13,272 bases of DNA from Clostridia bacterium (GTDB taxonomy: Bacteria > Bacillota > Clostridia > Oscillospirales > Butyricicoccaceae), in contig JAFZPW010000014.1 in NCBI GenBank assembly GCA_017552495.1, positions 1 through 13,272 on the forward strand, read 5' to 3'. The notes beneath the pieces are model-generated. The model did no database searches, was not told where the DNA came from, and saw nothing but the letters and a program-made list of their open reading frames with translations. This document shows, piece after piece, positions 6,748 through 13,272 of this stretch (the stretch's first letter is position 1; the number at the start of each line of letters is the position of its first letter). The translations under genes and the position numbers were made by a program.

Positions 6748-8031
6748 ATGTCCAAGCTCTATGGAAACACCGGCTCCCGCGCCCACGCAGCCGGGCGCGA
6801 CCGGCCTTCGCCCGCGCGGGAAAAAAGCCGCCGTCCGCTGCGAAAACTGGGCTGTGCGGCGCTGGCGCTTTTGCTCCTTTACGGTTTTGTCGTCTGGGCG
6901 CCTGTCAAGCCGGTGCGCCGTCTGCGGGATATGTATATCGAAACGGCCCTTTCCACCATGAATCATAAATGGCTGGCTACCCGCTTTTTCCCTGCCGCCA
7001 TTGTGGAGCAGGTACATCAGAATATGCTGGCCGCCCAAGCGTCCCAGCAGGGTCTGATCTCAGGCTGGGGCACGGAAGAACCGTTGAATCTGGTCATTCC
7101 CGAATCACAGGAGACCGCATCCCCCGACGCGGTGCATGACCCCGCCATGGAGGCTTTTTTCGCGCTGTTCTGGGAACTTGACCGGGAGGAGACCCTAAAC
7201 TGGCTGCGGGATGAGCCCGCGCTTTTGGAAAACGGCTGGGCGCATCTTGCGGCAAACCGCTCGGGGCCAAAGGATTCCGGCCTTCCCGTCCACACCGTGA
7301 CGGGCGAGCAGGTACTTGCTATCGACGCCTATCAGCAGGTGCTTCTGGTGCGGGTCAAGGGCAGCGGCTATCGGGGTGTTTTGGCCGTTGCCAAGGATCC
7401 GGCCCGGCTGAGTCTGCAAGCGGCCGCCACCATCGGTGAAAGCGGACAGCCCGCCGGGGTGATCGCGCAGGCGCACGACGGTCTGCTCGCCATGACGGCC
7501 AGCGGCTTTTGGGACGATGACGGACACGGCTCGGGCAGCGCCGTTACCGGCTATGCGCTGTGCCACGGCGCGGAATACGGCCATCCCTTCGGCACAGTGG
7601 GCTACAAGCGGTTCGAAAGACGGGACGACGGTCTGCTTTATATCATGGACAGTTCCTCCGCCCTGACGCCCTCGGCTACCGACGCCATGGAGTTCACTCC
7701 CGCCCTGATCGTGGACGGGAAGATCGTGGTGGACGATTCCTGCGGATGGACGGCCACCAATCCCCGCGCCTGTCTGGGGCAATCCCGCCGGCGGGAACTT
7801 TTGATGCTGGTGATCGAGGGACGGCTGCCCACGGTATCGTTGGGCACCAGCGTCATCGAATGCGCCGAAATTCTGGCCCGTCACGACTGTATGCAGGCCA
7901 TGAACATGGACGGCGGCACCAGCGCCATGCTGTATTACGACGGGGAATACGTTACGCTCTGCTCCAATACGGCTTTGCCCGCCGGACGGCGGCTGCCCAA
8001 CGCATGGGTCTATGGACGGCGGAGCGATTGA
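6748..8031 (+). CDS. Membrane-anchored phosphodiester glycosidase (NAGPA domain) family protein
   Basis: A 427-residue protein. A basic N-terminus (RRPLRK) precedes one hydrophobic helix at about residues 34-51 (LGCAALALLLLYGFVVWAP), which should anchor the rest outside the cell. The C-terminal half (about 200-427) fits the NAGPA/phosphodiester glycosidase fold: a TPALIVDGK-type strand, then WTATNPRACLGQS, and the signature M385-NMDGGTSAM, where D388-G-G is the family's conserved block. The family includes the mammalian enzyme that uncovers mannose-6-phosphate by removing GlcNAc; bacterial members are thought to act on phosphodiester-linked or envelope glycans. Residues 52-200 are not recognised. 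ATG 6748 has AAAGGAGG 7 nt upstream; the frame back to 6664 includes the promoter and is rejected. The gene converges on the CsaB-MurJ operon, so a cell-surface glycan substrate is plausible but inferred. Confidence 0.8.
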   Translation: MSKLYGNTGSRAHAAGRDRPSPAREKSRRPLRKLGCAALALLLLYGFVVWAPVKPVRRLRDMYIETALSTMNHKWLATRFFPAAIVEQVHQNMLAAQASQQGLISGWGTEEPLNLVIPESQETASPDAVHDPAMEAFFALFWELDREETLNWLRDEPALLENGWAHLAANRSGPKDSGLPVHTVTGEQVLAIDAYQQVLLVRVKGSGYRGVLAVAKDPARLSLQAAATIGESGQPAGVIAQAHDGLLAMTASGFWDDDGHGSGSAVTGYALCHGAEYGHPFGTVGYKRFERRDDGLLYIMDSSSALTPSATDAMEFTPALIVDGKIVVDDSCGWTATNPRACLGQSRRRELLMLVIEGRLPTVSLGTSVIECAEILARHDCMQAMNMDGGTSAMLYYDGEYVTLCSNTALPAGRRLPNAWVYGRRSD

Positions 8032-8052
8032 ATGGGAATCCGTTTCTTTTAC

Positions 8053-8084
8053 AAAATCCGCCGGAGCCACGCTCCGGCGGTTTT
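8053..8084. terminator. Bidirectional terminator between convergent genes
   Basis: A 10-bp GC-rich stem (8058-8067 with 8071-8080, loop CAC) flanked by AAAAT and TTTT serves the + strand glycosidase gene and the - strand CsaB-MurJ gene, whose stop is only 1 nt beyond. Confidence 0.85.
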
Positions 8085-8085
8085 C

Positions 8086-10707
8086 TTATGCCTGTTTTCG
8101 TTTTTTCAGCACGTCGGTAAGCTCCCGCAGACGGAGGAGATAGCACACGGCCACATAGATGACCAGACCCACGGCGCCAACAGCGCCGCACTTGACCACC
8201 AGCATGATCTTGCCCTCGCTGCCGTTGAGCACCAGCTCCCGCAGGCCAAGCGCCGCGCCGCCCATCACCGCCGAGGCAATAAGGGATTTCAGCGCGGGCC
8301 GCAGATCCACCAGTTCCCGATCCTTCCGGAAGAGCGCAAGGATGGTGACTGCCGCGCCCACGGTCATGGCGATGGAGGTGGTCAGGGCCAACATCCGGTC
8401 GCCGGCGCCGAACAAACGGTCCAGCAGATAATTCCCGCCGATGATGCAAAGGCTGATAACCAGCGGGACAGCCACCCTTTCCATGGTGAAAAACGCTTTG
8501 TTCAGCAGATCGATGAGGCTGAAGCCCGCCATCCCGACGGCGTACATGACAAAGATGCCCGCAGTCTGCGCGGCTGCGGCGGCGGTAAAGCTGCCGCTCT
8601 GGAACAGCACCGAGATGATCTGTCTGCCGAACACCATCAAAAGCGCGCACATGGGAAAAACCACCAGCAGCGTGTTGGACGCCACCGTCCATACGTATTT
8701 TTTATAAGCCCGCTGATCCACGCCGGTATACTGCCGGTTGAACTTGGGAAAGATCACCGCGCTGATGCTGTAAATAAAGGTGGTGGTCAGCGGGGTGAAC
8801 AGCTTATCGGCGTAATAAAAGGCGCTGGTGGTGCCGCCCGCCAGCCGGGCGGTGAAGGAAGCGTCGGTGAGATAGCAGAACAGATACATCGCGCCGGTCA
8901 CGATGGTTACGGCGATGGTCTTGAGATACGTGCCGATATACCGTTGGGACAGATCCAGCCGGAAGCGCCAGCGATATCGCTCCTTCAGGGCGTAAGGCAC
9001 GCTCATCCCAAGCTGCAAAAGCCATCCGCCCGCCACTGCCGCCACATACAGGGGCAAATTTTCGCTTTTGCCAAACAGCAGGAGAAAGACAATGAGGAAG
9101 ACGGAATAGGGAATGGACATGCTGCCCTGCAGGGCGTAATGCCCCATGGCCTGATAGGTAGCCACCATCAGATAGGCCCCGGCGATCACGGGAAGCGACA
9201 GCGCCATGATCCGCATATATTGCAAAAGCTCTGCGGGCGCGCCCTTCAAAAAGATCCCGCTGAAGGGGGGCAGCGTCGCCAGTTCCCACAGACCTGCGGC
9301 AATCAGGCTGAGCAGCAGCGAAAAGGACGTAAGGTTGTCGGCGGCGCGGACGCCCTTTTTCCGGTCGGCGGCCATGTGCTGGGTGATGATGGGTACCGCC
9401 GCCACGCTGAGGGCATAGCCCGCCGTGGTAAACAGATAGATGGTTTTGTTATAAGCGGAATAATACAGATCCGCCGCGCCGAAGGCGTTTGCCTGGAAGG
9501 ATTCCCGTAAAATGCCGATGAGCCGCGCCAGTACCGAGATCAGCATGACGCCGCCGATGGCGCCGCCGGCGCCCCGCTCTTTTGCGGGAGCCGTGCCCGC
9601 GCTTTGATCCATGATGCGGCGCAGAATGGCGTCGTTTTCGTCCAGGCTCTTCACCAACGTTTCCACATGGGCCGAAGTGCGGGCAAGGATGCTTTCCCGG
9701 TTTTCCAGCACGTCTTCAAAGGCGGGGCGGAAGCGCTCCAGTGTAAAAGCGTCGATGGAAGAAACCGCCTCGCCGCCGATGGATTTCAAAAAGGCGTCGA
9801 TCTTGGGATCATAAGAGATGCCGATGCAGGGAACGCCCATCACGCAGGAATAGATCAGCGAATGGAGCCGCACGCCCACCAGCACGTCCAGATTGCCGAT
9901 GATGGACAGCATCTCGTCGGAAAGATGCTTGTCCGTGATGGCGTACACGTCGTCCCCCAGCCGTTCCGACAGCGTGTGGATCAGATCCAGATCCTGCTCG
10001 TAATGGAAGGGAATGAGCACCGAATCGGCATTACAGTTCTCCTTCAAATAACGGATGGAACGGGCGGTCTCCTCCAAAAAGCGGGCCTTGCCCTCGGCGG
10101 TACGGGGACTTTTCAGCGCCCAGCCCACCAGCATCCGACCCGCTTGCCGCTGCCAGCCCGCACCGTTCAGGATCGCGCGTCCCGCGTCAGGGGAGGTGCG
10201 CTCCAGCCGGATCACCGGATCGGCGGTAACGCGAATGAGCGCCTCGGGGATCTTCATGCTGCGCAACAGTTCAGCCGAGGCAAGGTCGCGGACACAGATC
10301 CCGTCGGCTCGGCGCAGCAGAAGCGATGTAAGCCGCCGGTTCAGACGGGAGCGGATGGGCCCGATGCCCTGGGAATAGATAAAGACCTTTTTCCGAAAAA
10401 GCAGCGCCAGAAAGATAATAAAAAGGTAATAGAGGATGCTGAAGCGGGAGGTCACATCCTGCAGCAAGCTCCCGCCGCCGGAAATCAGCATATCGCAATT
10501 CCGGACGGCGCGGACGATTTTCCAGAGCTTCATCCGGGGGACGGCGTGAACGCCGTGCTTTTCCTCGGTGTCGGCGGGATTTTGAGAAAGGATGGTCAGG
10601 TCGATGTCGTCAAAGCCGGCGCGGAGGTTTTCCACCACCGTCCGCAAAACGGCCTCGTCGCCGATGTTGTTGAAGCCGTAATAGCCGGAGATCAGGATCT
10701 TATCCAT
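8086..10707 (-). CDS. CsaB-type polysaccharide pyruvyl transferase fused to a MurJ-like flippase
   Basis: An 873-residue fusion. Residues 1-365 are a CsaB-type pyruvyl transferase: GYYGFNNIGDE at 8-18, ISGGGSLLQD at 75-84, YSQGIGP at 111-117, and GVRLHS with H282. CsaB adds pyruvyl ketals to secondary cell-wall polysaccharide, the anchor for SLH-domain surface proteins. After a short Ala/Gly-rich linker (369-382), residues 383-873 are a multi-span MurJ/MviN (MOP superfamily) lipid-linked glycan flippase. It has R395-LIGILRE, FGAADLYY with D413, YYADKL at 631-636, and a LFQSGSF block; length is near the usual 500. ATG 10707 has AAGGAGG just upstream and overlaps the DUF5693 stop by 8 bp. No ribosome binding site is seen at the junction Met366 or Met388, so a true fusion is favoured. 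Whether the substrate is lipid II or a lipid-linked wall polysaccharide unit is open. Confidence 0.88.
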   Translation of the reverse strand: MDKILISGYYGFNNIGDEAVLRTVVENLRAGFDDIDLTILSQNPADTEEKHGVHAVPRMKLWKIVRAVRNCDMLISGGGSLLQDVTSRFSILYYLFIIFLALLFRKKVFIYSQGIGPIRSRLNRRLTSLLLRRADGICVRDLASAELLRSMKIPEALIRVTADPVIRLERTSPDAGRAILNGAGWQRQAGRMLVGWALKSPRTAEGKARFLEETARSIRYLKENCNADSVLIPFHYEQDLDLIHTLSERLGDDVYAITDKHLSDEMLSIIGNLDVLVGVRLHSLIYSCVMGVPCIGISYDPKIDAFLKSIGGEAVSSIDAFTLERFRPAFEDVLENRESILARTSAHVETLVKSLDENDAILRRIMDQSAGTAPAKERGAGGAIGGVMLISVLARLIGILRESFQANAFGAADLYYSAYNKTIYLFTTAGYALSVAAVPIITQHMAADRKKGVRAADNLTSFSLLLSLIAAGLWELATLPPFSGIFLKGAPAELLQYMRIMALSLPVIAGAYLMVATYQAMGHYALQGSMSIPYSVFLIVFLLLFGKSENLPLYVAAVAGGWLLQLGMSVPYALKERYRWRFRLDLSQRYIGTYLKTIAVTIVTGAMYLFCYLTDASFTARLAGGTTSAFYYADKLFTPLTTTFIYSISAVIFPKFNRQYTGVDQRAYKKYVWTVASNTLLVVFPMCALLMVFGRQIISVLFQSGSFTAAAAAQTAGIFVMYAVGMAGFSLIDLLNKAFFTMERVAVPLVISLCIIGGNYLLDRLFGAGDRMLALTTSIAMTVGAAVTILALFRKDRELVDLRPALKSLIASAVMGGAALGLRELVLNGSEGKIMLVVKCGAVGAVGLVIYVAVCYLLRLRELTDVLKKRKQA

Positions 10708-12832
10708 TGTGCCTCCTTGCCGCACGTGCCAGAACACGCCGAAGGGCCTCCAGCGCCAAAATCGCGGCGACACCCACCAGCATGCCCATCCCCAGGCCGA
10801 TGGCCACCCGGATCAAGCTGAGCATAAAGGGGGTCCGGATATGCAGGAACGTATTGACGATGCTGGTAAAGCCGATGGCCGCGCCGATGGCGAAAAAGGC
10901 CGACAGACGGGGCATCCGGCGAACGTATCCCCACGCCAGCAGCATCAAAAAAGGCGTTCCGATGAGAAATTCCTTGGTGCGCGGACGGGCGGGAAGCCCG
11001 TTTTCCATGAAGTTCCGCAGCTCCAGTTCCAGCGTGGACACACCCGCGCTGGCGTTGCCCGTGCGGGAGATATAGTAAATACCCACCACGCCCAGCACCA
11101 TGACGGCAAGCAGCAGCAGCACCGCCTCCCAGGCATAGGCCAGCTTAAAGGGCTGTTCCATCAGTTCGCCCCAGGCGCTCCGGCGGGTTTCGCGACGGCG
11201 CAGGCCTGCGGTGATGGGAGAATCGCTCACCTTGGGATACAGATAATCCTTCCATACCAAAAGGAAGAAATAAGCCATCACCGAAACACAGATGGGAATG
11301 AGCTGCATGATCTTCACGCCGCGATAGAGTCTGGTTTCCAGCATAAAGGCTGTTTCTGACAAGGCGGACGAGGCAAAGAGCGCGCCGCCCATGGACACCG
11401 CCGCGCCCAAAAGCGCCGCCAGCAGGGCGACCCCCATCGTTTTGCCCAATCCGGCGTCAAAGGTGAGCCTGCTGCGGACAAGCCGGTCGGTGGCCACTGC
11501 CGCAAGACAGGCCATCACGATGCCGCCCCCCATGGAAAGCAGGAGTTTGGACAGATTGGGCGCCGCGTACATGGCTCCCGCCACACAGATGCAGCCCGCG
11601 CCCAGCAGGATCCATCTCCACTTGTTCTTCAGCGATACAAAGGCATCCAGCAGCAGCACGGCGGCGGCCACCGCGCCAAAGCCAACGATCAGCCGCAGCA
11701 GGCCGCCCGCATTGTAATCCGGATTGGCGGAAACCACAGCCTGCTCCCATCCGCGAAGCGTCATCCGCTCCTGCAAATCGCCGATGAGCCGGGCATAGGC
11801 TTCCGGATCGGTGATATAGGTTTCGCAGTTTTCATCCATATAGATCATCTTGAGATACAGCACGCGGCAAGTGCGCTCATAGGCGGCGCGATACAGGCAA
11901 TTCGTGATCTCTTCGGGGCCGCTGTAACTGTATTTCGCCCAACTGCACTGGACGAAGGGCCACATACTGAACACCCGCACGGCCCGGTTGCCCGTCATGG
12001 CGAGCAGTCTGTCCTGCCCGGGGGTGGTGAGCACCAGGCTTTGATCCTGCCGCTCCACAATGCCCACAGCCACGTCGTGATGCTGGATATACTCCGCGAT
12101 CCGCTCCAGCGAATCGGGGTCGTCGTCGCCCAAAAACACCTTGCCGTTGTTGATAAAATACGGGCTTTCATACCGCTCCAGATCCAACAAAAAGGCTTCC
12201 GCCTGGCTGCGTCCGTTGGCTCCCTTGGTCAGCGAAGGACGGGGCACGATCTTCATGCCGGAGGCGAGGATCCGCGCCTCGGTCTCTGGCCACACGCCCA
12301 GATCGATGCCCGCCAGCGCGTCGCTGCTCTCGCCGTCGCCCAGCCAGACGAAATACGCCCCATCTGCCTCCAGCGTCTGACAGGGCGCGTCGGAGCGGCT
12401 TTCCAGCGCGCGGGTCAGCCAGCGAAACGCCGCCCCGTCGCGGGTGACAAAAAGCTGCTCGCTGCCACGGCTCTGCTCCAGCAGCGCCGTCACGGCAGCG
12501 GGATATTTTTCTTCCCAGCGATATTCGTCCTTGACCTCGGCGGCGGGACGGGCCAGGATTACCCGCCCGGAATCCTCGCTCAGATTTTCCGGCGTGGTGT
12601 CGGTGACCGCCACGCGGTCAACGCCCAGCTCGTGAAGATATGACAACCAGAAATCCACGCTCTCGTCAGACTGTTCGGCCATTTCCAGAAGGCTGGTGTA
12701 ATCCGCCAGCAGATCATAGGTTTGCGCCGAGCGTTCGATTTCGGCTCGGCCTGCCACGATCACCACGGCGGCGATCATCCCGGCCAGCAAAACCAGCAAA
12801 AGCGGCAGCCGTTCTCTCGCCCATTTCTTCAT
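10700..12832 (-). CDS. DUF5693 family polytopic membrane protein
   Basis: A 710-residue protein. One N-terminal membrane helix (about 9-28) is followed by a large extracytoplasmic domain (about 30-375), then a bundle of about nine helices from 377 to the C-terminus. The DUF5693 hallmark RPRTKEFLIG begins at R616, just before a membrane helix. In many Bacillota this family sits directly upstream of csaB and near cell-wall polysaccharide glycosyltransferases, so a role in assembly or polymerisation of that polysaccharide is plausible; no enzymatic motif is visible to me and the function is unknown. ATG 12832 is chosen because GGGAGG lies 7 nt upstream; the frame back to 12952 would run through the promoter. 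The stop overlaps the next gene by 8 bp, so the two are co-translated. Confidence 0.85.
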   Translation of the reverse strand: MKKWARERLPLLLVLLAGMIAAVVIVAGRAEIERSAQTYDLLADYTSLLEMAEQSDESVDFWLSYLHELGVDRVAVTDTTPENLSEDSGRVILARPAAEVKDEYRWEEKYPAAVTALLEQSRGSEQLFVTRDGAAFRWLTRALESRSDAPCQTLEADGAYFVWLGDGESSDALAGIDLGVWPETEARILASGMKIVPRPSLTKGANGRSQAEAFLLDLERYESPYFINNGKVFLGDDDPDSLERIAEYIQHHDVAVGIVERQDQSLVLTTPGQDRLLAMTGNRAVRVFSMWPFVQCSWAKYSYSGPEEITNCLYRAAYERTCRVLYLKMIYMDENCETYITDPEAYARLIGDLQERMTLRGWEQAVVSANPDYNAGGLLRLIVGFGAVAAAVLLLDAFVSLKNKWRWILLGAGCICVAGAMYAAPNLSKLLLSMGGGIVMACLAAVATDRLVRSRLTFDAGLGKTMGVALLAALLGAAVSMGGALFASSALSETAFMLETRLYRGVKIMQLIPICVSVMAYFFLLVWKDYLYPKVSDSPITAGLRRRETRRSAWGELMEQPFKLAYAWEAVLLLLAVMVLGVVGIYYISRTGNASAGVSTLELELRNFMENGLPARPRTKEFLIGTPFLMLLAWGYVRRMPRLSAFFAIGAAIGFTSIVNTFLHIRTPFMLSLIRVAIGLGMGMLVGVAAILALEALRRVLARAARRHNG

Positions 12833-12902
12833 AGCGTTCCCTCCCGTCTGCGCCCCGCTGTCTGTTTCGCGGAGCGATCCGATTTGTTGTTTGGAAAGCC
12901 GC

Positions 12903-12917
12903 ATACTGCGGCAGTAT
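12903..12917. repeat. Perfect palindrome at the transcription start of the DUF5693 operon
   Basis: ATACTGC-G-GCAGTAT, 7-bp arms around one base. On the - strand it covers the predicted start site (about 12916) of the DUF5693 operon. On that strand two TATACT copies (12923-12928 and 12913-12918) lie 10 bp apart, one helical turn, followed by an inverted AGTAT. The arrangement resembles a repressor operator; the regulator is unknown. Confidence 0.55.
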
Positions 12918-12922
12918 AGTGT

Positions 12923-12952
12923 AGTATACCACGCCGCCCGGGAGAAAGTCAA
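12923..12952 (-). promoter_or_regulatory. Strong promoter of the DUF5693 / CsaB-MurJ operon
   Basis: On the - strand TTGACT (12952-12947), an 18-nt spacer and TATACT (12928-12923) preceded by TGG, giving an extended -10 element. The predicted leader is about 84 nt. Confidence 0.8.
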
Positions 12953-13000
12953 TTGCGGCGCCCCGCCTTCTTCCCCGAACTGCCTTTTTCAGAAATCTTC

Positions 13001-13032
13001 AAAAAACCCGCCGGAACGTGCGCTCCGGCGGG
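13001..13032 (-). terminator. Intrinsic terminator of the PhzF-family gene
   Basis: On the - strand CCCGCCGGA pairs with TCCGGCGGG (9 bp, extendable by two weaker pairs), followed by six T residues. It begins about 12 nt after the stop codon. Confidence 0.85.
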
Positions 13033-13044
13033 CGGTATTTACTG

Positions 13045-13272
13045 TTACAGATGCAGCTCGCCTTCCAGATAGAGCACGGCGTCGCCGCCGATCATCACCC
13101 GCTCGCCCCGGCAAACGCAGAGCAGCTTCCCGCCCCGTTTGGAAAGCTGACGGGCCTGCAGCGTGGTCTTGCCCAGCCGTTCCGCCCAAAAAGGCGCCAG
13201 CGAACAGTGGGCCGAGCCGGTAACCGGATCCTCGGCGATGGCGTCCCGGGGAGCAAAATACCGACTGACGAA
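13045..13272 (-). CDS. PhzF family isomerase, C-terminal part
   Basis: The last 75 codons of a gene that enters from beyond the right edge. The translation carries the C-terminal PhzF/PhzC-like epimerase-isomerase signature RYFAPRDAIAEDPVTGSAHC, followed by LAPFWAERLG and QLSKRGGKLLC. Members have a diaminopimelate epimerase-like fold; many are uncharacterised isomerases, and only some act in phenazine synthesis, so the substrate is unknown. In this family the catalytic Glu lies near the N-terminus and is outside the window. The gene is transcribed towards the DUF5693 operon but ends in its own terminator before that operon's promoter. Confidence 0.88.
   Translation of the reverse strand, partial: FVSRYFAPRDAIAEDPVTGSAHCSLAPFWAERLGKTTLQARQLSKRGGKLLCVCRGERVMIGGDAVLYLEGELHL

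Noticed and set aside
8032..10821. Long + strand frames (492 and 405 codons) over the CsaB-MurJ gene
   Set aside because: Gln/His/Gly-rich antisense shadows; the first starts inside the bidirectional terminator region and neither has a family motif.
12833..12952. Longer start for DUF5693 at 12952
   Set aside because: The extension runs over the promoter and palindrome; ATG 12832 has GGGAGG and begins a proper membrane anchor.
1..13272. CRISPR, insertion sequence, prophage, toxin-antitoxin or defence genes
   Set aside because: No spaced direct repeats, transposase or integrase motifs, terminal repeats or defence domains were seen on either strand.

Overview
The window reads as a stretch of chromosome from a GC-rich, low-GC-lineage-type Gram-positive bacterium (Bacillota, most likely a Clostridia member). 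The evidence is the gene content (TepA, RNase J, M3 oligoendopeptidase, CsaB, DUF5693), strong AAGGAGG-type ribosome binding sites, sigma-A style TTGxxT-N17-TATAAT promoters and compact intrinsic terminators. No phage, insertion sequence, CRISPR, tRNA or rRNA is visible. Assignments rest on motif recognition by eye; no database search was run.

Left part (1-6341, all + strand). The window opens inside a gene that fuses a Sua5/YwlC threonylcarbamoyl-AMP synthase (tRNA t6A synthesis) to a complete dephospho-CoA kinase (CoaE), closed by a terminator. Next comes tepA (ClpP-like membrane-associated protease family), with a 59-codon small ORF overlapping its stop codon. RNase J follows with its own promoter, a structured leader and a long basic N-terminal extension. 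Then an M3-family oligoendopeptidase with a near-consensus promoter. tepA, a small ORF and an RNase J gene also sit together in Bacillus subtilis (rnjB-tepA-ylzJ), so this looks like a rearranged version of a conserved cluster.

Middle (6342-8085). A 58-residue glycine-rich small protein lies behind a possible sporulation-type (sigma-G-like) promoter. A membrane-anchored NAGPA-type phosphodiester glycosidase follows. A hairpin that can terminate transcription in both directions separates it from the converging genes.

Right part (8086-12952, - strand). A two-gene operon with 8-bp overlap is driven by a strong promoter carrying a palindromic operator-like element. The first gene is a DUF5693 polytopic membrane protein. 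The second is an unusual 873-residue fusion of a CsaB-type polysaccharide pyruvyl transferase (residues 1-365) to a MurJ/MOP-superfamily flippase (about 383-873). I infer a cell-wall polysaccharide module in which a lipid-linked precursor is pyruvylated on the cytoplasmic side and then flipped by the same polypeptide. This fusion is the most interesting item in the window. The window ends within the C-terminal 75 residues of a PhzF-family isomerase on the - strand, with its terminator.

No gene-free stretch exceeds 300 bases; the longest gaps (2316-2583 and 12833-13044) hold promoters, hairpins and terminators, listed individually.
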